The position numbers and the translations under genes are program-made. This document shows positions 1 to 11,350 of a DNA stretch of 64,000 bases, piece by piece; position 1 is the first letter of the stretch, and every line of letters starts with the position of its first letter. Below the pieces are notes generated by a model that was not told the origin of the DNA, did not search any database, and saw only the letters and a list, made by a program, of their open reading frames with translations. The stretch is from Platanthera guangdongensis (lineage: Eukaryota > Streptophyta > Magnoliopsida > Asparagales > Orchidaceae): assembly GCA_039583875.1 (NCBI GenBank), contig CM077149.1:25185194-25249193 (forward strand), written 5' to 3'.

Positions 1-30
1 GACAGGATGCTGGAGTGCATCTAGAAAAAT

Positions 31-868
31 GTGGACATCTGCGCATGGAGCGCCGCGGAGATGCCGGGGGTTGACGCGGATGTGGCTTGCGGACAAGCTA
101 GCGGAGCCTATCAGGGAGGAGGTGGGGAACTCCTAAAGACCGACTTCGTGTCCGAGATCCAATACCCCGGCTGGGTCTCCAATGTGGTCATGGTCAAAAA
201 GGGAGACGGCCGGTGGCGAATGTGTATCAGTTTTTCTTTACTTAATGAAGCTTGTCCTAAGGACTGTTATCCTTTGCCTCGGATCGACGTGCTGGTTGAC
301 TCAGCCATTGGTTTTTCTGTAATGAGTTTTCTAGATGCTTTTTCAGGTTATCATCAAATCAGGATGCACCCCTCGGACATCAAGGATGTCTCGTTCATCA
401 CGGGGGATGGATGCTATTGTTACAAGATGATGCCCTTCGGGCTGAAGAACGTAGGGGCAACCTATCAAACGATGATGGACTGGGACTTCAAAGAACAGAA
501 GGGGAGAAACTTGGAGGTGTACGTTGATGATCTTATGATCAGTAGTCAGGACGTGGACTCTCACCTCCAGGATCTAGACCTTTTCCACCATGCGCAGATA
601 CAAGATGCGGTTGAATCCCCTGAAATGTGTCTTTTGGTCTAGTAGGGGAAAGTTCTTGGGACACCTCCTCACCCCCGCTGGGGTCGAGCCGAATCCTGAT
701 AATGTCAAGGCTATCTTGGAGCTAGGGTCACCAAGGAATACTAAGGAGGTCCAATGGCTGACAGGGAAGCTGGCAGGGTTGAGTAGGTTCCTCTCCCGGG
801 TAGGGGAGAAGTGCTCCCCCTTCTTCAAAACACTAATGGGCGGACAAAGGTTTGAATGGAGCAAGTAA
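31..868 (+). pseudogene. Tat reverse transcriptase (decayed)
   Basis: RNA-dependent DNA polymerase domain of the Tat polyprotein. Visible motifs are VVMVKKGDGRWRMC, YPLPRID, SFLDAFSGYHQIRMH, MMPFGLKNVGATYQ and the catalytic YVDDLMI box at about 520-540, followed in another frame (from 590) by the thumb-like MRRYKMRLNPLKCVFW and KFLGHLLTPAGVEPNPDNVKAI. The change of frame near 575-590 is a frameshift. The YVDD box is intact. The N-terminal part of pol and all of gag lie outside the window. The domain flows directly into the RNase H region that follows. Confidence 0.88.
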
Positions 869-895
869 TGCGAGGAGGCATTCCAGGCCGTCAAG

Positions 896-1770
896 ATGCA
901 GTTGACCCAGGCTTCGCTGCTCCAAGGGGCCAAGGAGGGGGAGGACCTATTTTTGTATCTCGGGGTCAGAGCAGAGGCACTGAGTTCCATCCTAGTTCGA
1001 CAAGAAGGGAAGAAGAAGCTCCCCATATATTATGTGAGTCGGGTCCTGAGGAAGGTCGAGCTCCACTACCCGATTTTGGAGAAGTTGGCCTTCACCCTGG
1101 TTATCTCAGCCCAAAGGCTGCGGCCCAATTTCCAGGCACACTCAATCCGAGTTATGACCGACCATCCCCTCCGCAACATCTTTGAGAGGGTGGAGCATTC
1201 AGGATGGCTGGCCAAGTGGTCGGTGGAGTAGAGTGAGTTCGACGTCTCCTTCGTTCCACGCCTCTCGATCAAAGCTCAAGTGATGACCGAATTCTTGGCT
1301 GATTATGTGATTGAGGTGGCAGAGGAAGAGCTCACTCGTCCGACTCCTTGGAAGTTGAAGGTGGATGGCGCCTCGGGGAGGCATTACCTAGGAGTGGGGG
1401 TGATCTTAGAGAGCCCTCAAGGAACTAGAATTGAGCAGACGGTGGTGGTGCACTTCCCCATTACAAATAATCAGGCCGAGTATGAGGCTGTGATAGCAGG
1501 GCTGCGCCTGGCCAGAGAGCTGGGGGTGCTGGACGTGGAGGTCCTTACTGACTCCATGGTGGTTGCTTCCCAGATCAATGGGGAGTTTGAGGCAAGAGAG
1601 CCTACCATACAGTTTTACTTAGCTAAAGATAAGGGGGTCATAGGCGCTTTCCAAACCTTCTCCATCCGACACGTGCCCGGGGAAGAAAATGAGCAGGTCG
1701 ACCAACTAGCAAAGCATGGTCCCCAAGTGGGGGGTACCATCACTGACTTGTTCCGCCCTTCAATCGAAGA
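896..1770 (+). pseudogene. Tat dual RNase H region (RT-linked plus extra plant-type)
   Basis: Residues of the RT-linked RNase H are seen at 896-1230 (PIYYVSRVLRKVELHY, LEKLAFTLVISAQRL, MTDHPLRNIF) and end in a stop at 1229-1231. From about 1340 a second RNase H follows: WKLKVDGASG (first Asp), NNQAEYEAVIAGL (Glu), VLTDSMVVASQ (Asp) and the final segment ENEQVDQLAKHG. A second, acquired RNase H between the RT-linked one and integrase is diagnostic of the Tat clade. It degrades the RNA strand of the RNA/DNA hybrid. All acidic catalytic positions of the second copy appear retained. Confidence 0.85.
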
Positions 1771-3035
1771 GGGAGAGCTCATGGAAATAGATCAGCGGCC
1801 CTCGTGGATGGATTCGGTGAAAACCTTCCTCTCCACGGGAGAGTATCCGGAGGGGGTAGACAGGAAGAAACTCAGGTACAAATTAGCATACTACCTCCTC
1901 CAGGACGGACAGTTGTACACAAATACCCTCTCAGGGATGTTGGCTCGCTGCGTGGCCGAGGGCGAAGTACAAAGGATATTGGAAGAGGTCCACTCCGGAG
2001 TATGTGGGAGTCACTCCGGGAGTCGGACCTTAGAGGGGAGGATCGTCAGGCAAGGGTATTTCTGGCCTACCCTGAGCCGCAATGCAGCTGAGTTTGTAAG
2101 GAGATGCTACAAGTGCTAGCTTTTCGCCCCTCTCTAGTTACAAGCAGCTCAACGGCACAGAAGTATCACTGCCCCCTGGCCCTTTGCCATTTGGGTGATG
2201 GATTTTGTCGGGCCATTCCCCCAGGCCAGTGGGCAAAGAAGGTTCCTGCTAGTGATGATTGATTAATTATCTAAGTGGATGGAGGTGAAGGCACTGGCTA
2301 AGGTGACTTCCCAGGTCATCAGGAATTTCGTCTGGGGGAGATCATCTGCCGCCACGAGCTGCCCCAGGCCATCGTCACGGACAATGGGCCTCAGTTCGCC
2401 AGCGCAGAGTTTACCAGTTTCTACGGGAAGCTCGGGATCAACCTCAGGTTCACCTCGGTCCATCACCCCAGGAGCAACGGGCAGGTGGAGGCCACGAACA
2501 AGATCATCGTCAACCTCCTCAAGAAGAAAGTGGAGAATTGGAAGGGGAGTTGGGTGGAGCCGCTTCCCGTGGTTCTCTGGAATCTAAGAACCACCCCTAA
2601 CACAGCTACAGGAGAGACCCCCTTTAAGCTCTCCAATGGGTGCGAGGCAGTGCTCCCCGTGGAATTCGAAATTCAAATGCCTCGGGTTGTCGCACCAGGG
2701 GAAGGCAGGGAAGAATGGCAAGCCGAGAACGAGAAAGTGCTGAGGCTCTCCCTTGACATGGTGGAAGAGCTGAGGGACTTTTCCGCCATCCGACAAGAAG
2801 AGGTGAAAAGGAGAATGGCCAAGTACTTTGATAAGCATGTCAGAGTCAAACAATTTGTGGAAGGGGACTTGGTACTAAAGAAGGTGGATGCAGCAGGGTG
2901 GTCAGCATCCGTAGGGAAGCTCAACCCCAGCTGGGAAAGACTGTTTATTGTAAAGGAGGCTTTATAATCAGGAGGTTATCGACTCCAAAATGTGGAGGGC
3001 GAGACCCTGAGTCTACCTGGAGTGGTGACGACTTA
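1771..3035 (+). pseudogene. Tat integrase (decayed)
   Basis: Integrase inserts the cDNA into the host chromosome. An H2C2-type zinc region is seen at about 1985-2119 (VHSGVCGSHSG, GYFWPTLSRNA, CYKC, running into a stop). The catalytic core at 2185-2560 shows VMDFVGPFP (D), IVTDNGPQFAS (D) and NGQVEATNK (E). A stop lies at 2263-2265 in the core and the frame changes near 2330-2340. The C-terminal part runs to 2967 as an open stretch and probably to a stop near 3033. The DDE residues are intact but the protein cannot be made whole. Confidence 0.85.
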
Positions 3036-3129
3036 AAATGTTTTTTCCACTTAAACATGTAAGCGATAACTTGATTCTAATAAAATTCTTTAATGCTTCA
3101 ATACTATCACAGCTAACTTGAATGAAGAA

Positions 3130-5635
3130 ATGAAATATGTTTGGACCTCGAGCAGATCCCACTATCAGGCTCTCACCTTGCTGGCAGGGCTGGAAGTCAC
3201 TCGGTGTCATCCTAGGGCCTCGAGCAGATCCCGCTGTCAGGCTCACACATAGTTGGCAGGGCTGGAAGTCACTCGATGGTATTGGTAGTGGACCCTAAGC
3301 AGATCTTGCTGTCAGGCACTCACTTAGCTGGTAGGGCTGGAAGTCACTCGGTGTCATCCTTGGGCCTCGAGCAGATCCAGCTATCAGGCTCTCACCTAGC
3401 TGGCAGGGCTGGAAGTCACTCGATGGTATTGGTAGTGGACCCCGAGCAGATCCCGATGTCAGGCTCTCAACTAGCTGGCAGGGCTGGAAGTCACTCGGTG
3501 TCATCCTTGGGCCTCGAGCAAATCCCGCTGTCAGGCTCTCACCTAGCTGGCAGGTCTGGAAGTCACTCGATGGTATTGGTAGTGGATCCCGAGCAGATCC
3601 TGCTGTCAGGCTCTCATCTAGCTGGCAGGTCTGGAAGTCAGTCGGTGTCATCCTTTGGACTCAAGCAGATCCCGCTGTCAGGCTCTCACCTAGCTGGTAG
3701 TGCTGGAAGTCACTCGATGGTATTGGTAGTGGACCCTGAGCAGATCCCGCTGTCATGCTCTCACCTAGCTAGCAGGGCTGGAAGTCACTGGGTGTCATCC
3801 TTGGGCCTCGAGCAGATCCCGCTGTCAGGCTCTCACCTAGATGGCAGGGCAGGAAGTCACTCGATGGTATTCGCAGTGGATCCCAAGCAGATCCCGTTGT
3901 CAGGCACTCACCTAGCTGGCAGGGCTGGAAGTCAATCGGTGTCATCCTTGGGCCTCGAGCAGATCCCGTTGTCAAGCTCTGACCTAGTTGGCAGGGTTGG
4001 AAGTCACTCGATGGTATTGGTAGTGGACCCCGAGCAGATCCCGCTGTCAGGCTCTCAACTAGCTGGCAGGGCTGGAAGTCACTCGGTGTCATCCTTGGGC
4101 CTCGAGCAAATCCCGCTGTCAGGCTCTCACCTAGCTGGCAGGTCTGGGAGTCACTCAATGGTATTGGTAGTGGACCCCGAGCAGATCCCGCTGTCAGGCT
4201 CTCACCTAGCTGGCAGGGCTGGAAGTCAGTCAGTGTCATCCTTGGGCCTCAAGCAGATCCCGCTGTCAGGCTCTCACATTGCTGGCAGGGCTGGAAGTCA
4301 CTCGATGGTATTTGTAGTGGACCGCAAGCAGATCCCGTTGTCATGCTCTCACCTAGCTGGCATGGCTGGAAGTCATCAGTGTCATCCTTGGGCCTCGCGC
4401 ATATCCCGCTGTCAGGCTCTCAACTAGCTGGCAGGGCTGGAAGTCACTCGATGGTACTGGTAGTGGACCCCGAGCAGATCCCGCTGTCAGGCTCTCACCT
4501 AGCTGACAAGTCTGGAAGTCACTCGGTGTCATCCTTGGGCCTCGAGCAGATCCCGCTGTCAGGCTCTCACCTAGATGGCAGGGCTGGAAGTCACTCGATG
4601 GTATTGGTAGTGGACCCCGAGCAGATCTCGCTGTCAGGCACTCACCTAGCTGGCATGGCTGGAAGTCACTCGGTGTCAACCTTGGGCCTCGAGCAGATCC
4701 CGATGTCAGGCTCTCACCTAGATGGCGGGGCAGGAAGTCACTCGATGGTATTCGTAGTGGACCCCAAGCAGATCCCGTTGTCAGGCATTCAGCTAGCTGG
4801 CAGGGCTGGAAGTCACTCGGTGTCATCCTTGGGCCTCAAGCAGATCTCGTTGTAAGGCTCTCACCTAGCTGGTAGGGTTGGAAGTCACTCGATGGTATTT
4901 GTAGTAGACCCCGAGCAGATCCCGCTGTCAGGCTCTCACCTAGGTGGTAGGGCTGGAAGTCACTCGGTGTCATCCTTGGGCCTCGAGCAGATCCCGCTTT
5001 CAGGCTCTCACCTAGCTGGCAGGGCTGAAAGTCACTCTATGGTATTGGTAGTGGTCCCCGAGCAGATCCCGCTGTCAGGCTCTCACCTAGCTGGCAGGGC
5101 TGGAAGTCACTCAGTGTCATCCTTGGGCCTTAAGCAGATCCCGCTGTCAGGCTCTCACCTAGCTGGCAGGGCTGGAAGTCACTCGATGGTATTGGTAGTG
5201 GACCCCAAGCAGATACCACTGTCAGTCTCTCACCTAGATGGCAGGGCTGGAAGTCACTCGGTGTCATCCTTGGGCCTCGAGCAGATCCCACCGTCAGGCT
5301 CTCACCTAGATGGCAGGGCTAGAAGTCACTTGATGGTATTGGTAGTGGACCCCGACTAGATACCGCTTTCAGGCTATCACCTAGCTGACAAGGCTGGAAG
5401 TCACTCGGTGTCATACTTGGGCCTCGAGTAGATCCCGTTGTCAGGCTCTTACCTAACTTGCAGGGCTGGAAGTCACTCGATGGTATTGGTAGTGGACCCC
5501 GACCAGATCCCGTTGTCAGGCTCTCACCTAGCTAGAAGGGCTGGAAGTCACTCGACATCATCCTTGGGCCTCGAGCAGATCCCTCTGTCAGGCTCTCACC
5601 TAGCTGGCGGGGCAGGAAGTCATTCGATGGTATCG
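3130..5635 (+). repeat. 147-bp dimeric tandem array behind Tat pol
   Basis: About 17 copies of a 147-bp unit. Each unit is two diverged halves of 75 and 72 bp, one containing ATGGTATTGGTAGTGGAC and the other GTGTCATCCTTGGGCCTCG, both followed by the shared AGATCCCGCTGTCAGGCTC part. Starts of the first half at 3276 and 3423 give the period. Because 147 is divisible by three, long open frames arise on both strands (for example 3276-4427 on plus). These look like by-products of the array, with no family signature. Tandem repeats between pol and the 3' LTR are typical of Tat elements and a known source of satellite DNA. Confidence 0.92.
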
Positions 5636-6138
5636 GCCTTGAACTCGCCAGGTGAAGATCAAGAAGTTCCGAATGCCAAGGAATAAGCGGGAGAGGTTCT
5701 ACACAGGAGAGTTCGGACTCGCCAAACCAGGCTCGACATCGGCAAAGGGGTGGCGAGCCAGGTCTCAAGACCTCGCTGAAGGAATGCGAGCCAGGCCAGG
5801 GTACTTCACCCCTTTGTCTGTTTTACTTAGAATTCTTTCTAAGTTTAACCTGGATGACTCGCGAGCGAGCTGAGGTGGTGTCACCAGGGCGAAGAGCAGC
5901 CCGCTCCCGAATCGTCTGAAGCTCGGCAAGCACTCAAAACATAGTCTCTCTTGGGCGAGTCCTAGAAACAGTCCTACTCGCAGCATCTATCTATGCGAGG
6001 TCGCTGGGGCAAGAGTGAGCCAGCAAACAGGGCATGACATTGCTATGATGAGCGCAAAAGGTATCAAAAATATACTTTCATTAAGTAACAATTTTTACAT
6101 GCTGAGCTCGCCTCGGCGAGGTTACAGGTTATATACAT
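5636..6138. other. Spacer between the tandem array and antisense gene B
   Basis: No convincing gene. The DNA is rich in CTCGCC/GGCGAG words, such as CCTCGGCGAGG near 6112-6122, like the rest of the Tat 3' region. A run of C is found at about 6160-6171, just inside the next feature. AT-rich DNA around 6060-6135 would be the place for the minus-strand poly(A) site of antisense gene B, but I see no canonical AATAAA there. Confidence 0.5.
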
Positions 6139-6630
6139 TTAGGCCTCACCTCCCCTACCCCCCCCCCCCCCGTCAGAATGGCAGTCCTCCCCTCCCTCAC
6201 CTGACAGATCCTGGAAGCCTTTCCCGAATAGCGCGTCCAAGCTATCTTCCTTCTCACTGGGCGGCGTCGCCGGGAACAGGCTCGGCATCAGGTCCCGGGC
6301 CGAGATCTCCTCGCACGCCTCCACCAGCACTCCAGAATCCTTCATCATCTGGAGGGTGGATTTGGCGGCCTGGATGGAGTTAATTCGCAGCCTCTCGGTG
6401 AGATCGGCCTCGCCGAAGATCCGCAGACTCTTGTAGGGGAGGGAAGGATCGGAGCCGCTGGCCGGGAAGAAGATCTCTGCCTGGCGGCGGACCTCGCGGT
6501 TGAGGTGCTGCTTCTCCTCTTTTAGCTTCGTGTTCGCCCCCTCCAGCTCGACAAGGTAGCCACGCAGCTGGCCAATCTCCTCCCCTTGCTCGGCATTGCG
6601 AGCTCGCAGCTCCCCTGCGGCCTTGGCATC

Positions 6631-6706
6631 CTGGTGAAGATGAAATCCGGTTAGCAAAAGCACAAAATATTCTAAGTAAAAGTGAAGAGGAGAGCTTGAC
6701 ACTTAC
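6631..6706 (-). other. Intron 2 of antisense gene B
   Basis: 76 nt on the minus strand, from a consensus GTAAGT donor at 6706 to a CACCAG acceptor at 6631. It joins QSTGGL to DAKAAGELRA in frame (phase 0) and lies inside the coiled coil. The best-supported intron in the window. Confidence 0.82.
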
Positions 6707-7524
6707 CAGTCCGCCGGTGGACTGAGCGAGGAGGCCCTCAGTGATGCCGAGCTGCTTCGCCTGATCAGCAACCTTATCCTTGGCGACATCGCGGGCCTGC
6801 TCGGCTTTTAGGAGTTGATTGCTGAGGGAAAAGCTGCGGCGGGTCAGCATGTGATGGAGCTCCATGGTCCTCAGATGGGCCTACAGAACCTCATGGCCGA
6901 GCTACCACAGGGTCATGTTCTTGTAGGCCTCGGCATCCTCGCGGCCATAGAGTCCGAAGCCGAGGGCATAAGCTTGGCCAGTGGCAGGCTCGCGGTCGTG
7001 CCAGGATGGATGCAGAGTGGAGATGGAGACGCGGTGGGCCAACTCATCCCACTGCATCATGGGCTCCACCGCCGAGTCCTTCCACCGCCCCCCGAAATTG
7101 AAGAGGGGATGTTGTTTCGGCACCCCCCGCTCGCGAGCCGCCGTCTTCGCCGAAGGAGGTGGGGAGATCGCCGCCCCGGAAGCAGGAGCCTCGCCGCCCT
7201 TCTGCCTCTTGCTGGTGATCTCCTTCAGCGGGCTCTCCGGCGACGCGTCCAGGACGGTTTCCGGCGAGCTCATATATTTGGGGCTTGGCTGACGTTGTTG
7301 TTGTTTCCCCCGCGGAGCCAGCAGGGCTCTCCTCATCTTTTTTGGCAGTTGCTGGCGGTGTGGCGGGTTCGACCCCGCATCCTCCGTTCGCCTCTTGCTG
7401 GAGGAGGGTTGCGAGAAGGCCGCCTCGTCTCGGCAAGCCGCCTCCGCTGCCCTCTCGCGAGCAAGAGGGTCTGTGTGTAGCCCCGAGTCCGCAAATGGCG
7501 GGTTCACGGGAATTATCCGCTCCC

Positions 7525-7622
7525 CTACAAGAAAATACTTGGAAAAAGTTAGAAGAATTTCAGCAGCAATACGGCGAGCTTGGCAATCAGGTGAGCTCGG
7601 CAAGATGAGGAGAGGACAATAC
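7525..7622 (-). other. Intron 1 of antisense gene B
   Basis: 98 nt on the minus strand, from GTATTG at 7622 to TTTTCTTGTAG at 7525. Splicing joins LPGE to GERIIPVNPP in frame (phase 1). The acceptor has a strong pyrimidine tract. Confidence 0.75.
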
Positions 7623-7855
7623 CTTCGCCGGGTAGAACGAGGGGGGGGGGGAGCGCGTTGAGGCCCCTTCGCAGGAAGGCGACCTCAAAATCCTTGTGAA
7701 GAAAGTACTTGTGGAGCCCAGCATCATTACCGGATATGGCCGGGGGGCGGTAGACCTCCTCGCCTTTTTGCTGCAGCGAGTACGGGATGTTGCCGAGATC
7801 GCCCTTGATAAAGGCGATCCAGGTCATCGAGTTGTGGTGCTTGTTCGTGATCTCG

Positions 7856-7860
7856 CGAAC
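7856..7860. repeat. Athila target site duplication, left
   Basis: CGAAC immediately before the 5' LTR, matching CGAAC at 20253-20257. Confidence 0.95.
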
Positions 7861-8137
7861 TGATGAGTACGATTATGATAGGCTTTTTACTATCATAATT
7901 GTAATCATGTCTACTATTTCCTACCTTTTTTCGTGTTGATTTCATGATAAGAGTAAAGAATTTGTCGTATCATAGATAGAAGAGCGTATTTAGAAGTCTT
8001 TAGCAGTTCTTGTAATAAACCATTTACTGAGTCTATCATTTTTTCTATTGCAGGTAATGCCAACCAATGGACCTAAAAGTCTCGGAGCAAACAGAGGAGT
8101 TCACGGAGTATACATGGCTGATGACAGGACGAAAATT

Positions 8138-8445
8138 TGGTGCACACGGCCAGACACACGGCCGTGTGCCTACCCGTGTCCTATGCACCTGGAGCTGAAG
8201 AATTTGGGAGTAGATGATGGAACCTCACACGGGTATGGCACACGCCCGTGTGCATACCCGTGTCATCTTTGCACACGACTGCCGACCAACCCGTGTCTGA
8301 GGAACACAGCCTAACACACGGCCGTGTCCATACCCGTGTCATCTGACACGGCCCACAACCAAACACGCCTTCTCGTGGGGAACTGCCCAGGAACCGCCTA
8401 GGAACCGTCCACACGGCCTGCCACACGGCCGTATGCGACCCCGTG
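8138..8445 (+). repeat. ACACGG/CCGTGT word cluster in Athila U3
   Basis: More than fifteen half-sites ACACGG or CCGTGT in 300 bp, several joined as the perfect palindrome ACACGGCCGTGT (for example near 8155-8170 and 8313-8328). The cluster ends just upstream of the TATA box at 8468. The same cluster is in the 3' LTR (about 18915-19215), in the third LTR (about 22327-22630), and inside the element at 15086-15590. Confidence 0.9.
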
Positions 8446-8467
8446 TCCGACCTGTTTGCAAGGGAAC

Positions 8468-8474
8468 TATAAAT
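8468..8474 (+). promoter_or_regulatory. Athila LTR TATA box
   Basis: TATAAAT about 20 bp downstream of the palindromic word cluster, repeated at 19240-19246 and 22653-22659. This would set the U3/R boundary about 30 bp further on. Confidence 0.75.
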
Positions 8475-9488
8475 TTCCTGTAGAAAAATTTGTTTAGAAC
8501 TTTTGGATCATTTCTGGATTGGAGAACTGCTGGAGGCCGAAGGGGAGCATCCAAGACAAGGCGGATTGAAGGGTATTTCTATGTATTTTTATTTAATCAT
8601 TAACCCCTTTGAATCCTTTCTTTCTCTTGATGATCCATCTTCAAATTTCATTTTAATTTGCATGAACTTCTCTTTGAACATTCTAGTAATCATGTATCAC
8701 CTTTTTTATGTTACATTTGTAGTATTTTATTTGTGCTTATGCTTGCAAACAAAGAGTTTAATCCTCCTTATGAATAATTTATTTGTTTTACAAAATTTGC
8801 AATTGGCTAGATTGAGAAATTGGTTCTTTGCAATGATTTTGGTATATTCATATTGTGATGATAATTCCCTTTGTAATTCAAACTCTATGATCGAGAGATA
8901 TTTTGTTTGGAAAATTAGAACACGAATAAAAGGATTCTTGTTAATTTAGAGATAAAATTCATGAATTTATGTAGTAATAAAGGTATTTTGCTTAATGCGA
9001 ACTTGAGTGTTGTGAATTGTTCGAGAGAAAATTTACTATCTTAGGTTTTGATTTGGAATTGCTCGAGAGAGAATTTTGATGAAAAATTAACATTTACATT
9101 GCACAAATTTAACAGTATTTTCATGTCATGATCGCTTAGAATTGAACTAATAAATGAAATTGTTCATGTAATTGGTTAAAAGCTTCATGTTTTTATCGTT
9201 TTTACTTCTCCAATAATGAATCATCCAAATGGTCATAGTTAGGGTAATGTAGTTTAAATATCACTTTTGTTTAGAGGTATGATAATAAAGGGAGGGTGAG
9301 TACGAATAGTTGAAACGACCCTGTGGAATACGACACGAGATGTAGATTTCTCATATATTACGATTGATAGGTGCGCTTGCCTGAATGCTAATTCAATCTA
9401 GTTTAAGTCCATCTACATAATTGTATTAGAATGTAGAATGAAATCACATTGAGTTATTACTTGTTAGCAAGAAAAATCATCAAGTTTT

Positions 9489-9508
9489 TGGCGCCGTTGC
9501 CGGGGATC
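9489..9508 (+). other. Athila primer binding site (tRNA-Asp)
   Basis: TGGCGCCGTTGCCGGGGATC is the exact complement of the 3' end, including CCA, of plant tRNA-Asp(GUC). It primes minus-strand DNA synthesis and is typical of Athila elements. Confidence 0.95.
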
Positions 9509-9625
9509 GTTTTCAATATTTTGAAATCCTAATCTTTATTGATCTACCAATTTTCATTTATATAGTTGTAAATTAGTATTTGAATAATTATTTTGCGTAA
9601 TATTTTTTTTGTAGTCTGTTAGTCT

Positions 9626-11350
9626 ATGACCAGGGGCAGAAATTCTGGGCTAGTACCATTTCATCCTGACCTAGAACGAATTCTCCATAACACTAACTTA
9701 AGGGACGTGGGAATTAATACCACAGATATTTCAAACGAACTATCAGAAGAGGAGACAATAAACCAAGGAGAGAATCATCTTGAAACCTTAGATACCATGG
9801 CCAACCAAAATGAGCAAACCATGTCTGACTTTGCTAGACCTAATCTCAAAGGAACCGGGTCGAGCATCGTTAGACCACCGATATCTACCAATAACTTTGA
9901 ATTGAAGCCTAGTGTGATACAGATGGTTCAACAGTATGTCCAATATGATGGCTTGCAAGATGAGGATCCTAACACCCACTTGGCCGGATTCTTAAAGATA
10001 TGTGACACATTTAAGATCAATGGTGTTTCCAACGACGCCATTCGATTGAGATTGTTTCCATTTTCTTTAAGGCATAAGGCGAAGCAGTGGTTGAATTCCT
10101 TACCTAGAGGGTCGATCACTACTTGGGACATGATGGTTGAGAAGTTTCTGATGAAGTATTTTCCACCTGCGAAGACTGCGAAGTTAAGGAATGACATCTC
10201 TACGTACATTCAATTGGAGTCTGAATCGTTGTACGATACATGGGAACGATTCAAGGAGTTGTTAAGGAGATGTCCCCACCATGCTCTACCTTCATGGCTT
10301 CAGATTCAGACCTTCTATAATGGTCTAAATCCAGCCACCAAACAAATGATTGATACGGCTAGTGGAGGAACTTTGAACAACAAGACGCCTGAAGCGGCTC
10401 AGCAGTTGATAGAGGACATGGCAATGAACAATTACCAATAGACTACAGTAAGACAAAAGCCTAGCAAGCCCGCAGGAATTTATGAAGTAGATGTCGTCAC
10501 CGCCTTAGCTATTCAAGTGGAGAAACTTCACCAAAAGATGGACAACCTTGCCTTAGCATCACCTTCCATGGCACCTCAATAATGGGACCCTTCATGCACT
10601 GGAATGCCTGGATGTGAACCAAAAGTTCAAGAGCTTGTTGACTATATGGGTAACAATACTAGACCACCTTTCAATCAAGCCAACAACCCATATAGCTCTA
10701 CATGTAATCCTGGATGGCGAAACCACCCCAATTTCTCTTGGGGAGGACAAGGAAATCAAGGGAAGCAGCCCATGTTTGGACAACAACCACAGTTGGAACC
10801 AAGGAAGCCTACATTGGAAGATGTGCTTACCAAATTCATGCAAACTACCGATGTAGCCTTCTGAAATCAAGAGGGTTCAATTCGGAACTTGGAAAATCAG
10901 ATTGGTCAGCTTGCAAGGATGGTTTCTGAAAGGCAGCAAGGAACACTTCCAGGGAATACAGAGATAAATCCAAGGGAGCATGCAAAAGCCGTTCAATTGA
11001 GGAGTGGAAAGGAGTTACACGACCCAAGGCCTGCAAAAGAAGCACCCCAAATGGAGTCTAGCAGCGACGGACCAAGCGAGATGAACGTACAACCGATGGA
11101 GTACCAACCAGCATTACCATACCCAGCAAAGCTTAACAAGGAGCGCATGGATGCGCGGTATGGTAAATTTTTATCTATGTTTAAGCAATTACATGTTAAT
11201 TTACCTTTTTCTGAAATTATTCAAATGCCTAAATATGCAAAATTTCTTAAGGATTTGATTTCTAATAAAAACAAAATAGAAGAATTATCATTAGTAACAT
11301 TAAGTGAAGAATGTTCTGCTATTTTGCAAAATAAATTGCCACAAACTTAA
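9626..11350 (+). pseudogene. Athila gag
   Basis: Structural capsid protein that packages the element RNA in cytoplasmic particles. The opening ATG (MTRGRNSGLVPFHP) is followed by the Athila gag domain (DPNTHLAGFLKICDTFKINGV, FPFSLRHKAKQWLNSLP, WERFKELLRRCPHH). The frame is kept to 11350 but is broken by three in-frame stops at 10439, 10580 and 10861. The C-terminal part has RNLENQIGQLARMVSERQQGTLPGNTE in two adjoining pieces, a known Athila motif before protease. No CCHC knuckle is visible. The stops are all compatible with C-to-T changes. Confidence 0.88.

Larger units (their letters stand above)
6139..7860 (-). pseudogene. Tat antisense gene B, 3' part (coiled-coil protein, spliced)
   Basis: Minus-strand gene continuing from 20253-20731 after removal of the Athila insertion: the frame reads from GGSLIKVR on the far side of the Athila element into EITNKHHNSMTWIAFIKG here. 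Exons are 7860-7623, 7524-6707 and 6630-6139, joined by two GT-AG introns in frame. The first part completes a domain resembling the plant 'putative gypsy-type transposon' family (PF04195). The middle is Ser/Pro-rich with basic clusters such as LPKKMRR. The end has a Lys/Glu-rich coiled coil (ELRARNAEQGEEIGQLRG). Two in-frame TAG stops lie near 6866-6901. Function is unknown. The introns and TATA box are on the minus strand, so this is a separate antisense gene and not part of the retroelement polyprotein. Confidence 0.72.
7861..9482 (+). repeat. Athila 5' LTR
   Basis: Begins TGATGAGTACG and ends GAAAAATCATCA, followed six bases later by the primer binding site. A near-identical copy is at 18634-20252, and a third at 22046-23665 comes from a tandem duplication. 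It contains the CACACGGCCGTGTG cluster and a TATA box. Confidence 0.95.

Noticed and set aside
3276..4427. 383-codon open frame of 24-25 residue repeats, looking like a repeat protein gene
   Set aside because: It coincides with the 147-bp tandem array, whose period is a multiple of three; equally long frames exist on the other strand and no promoter or family signature is seen.
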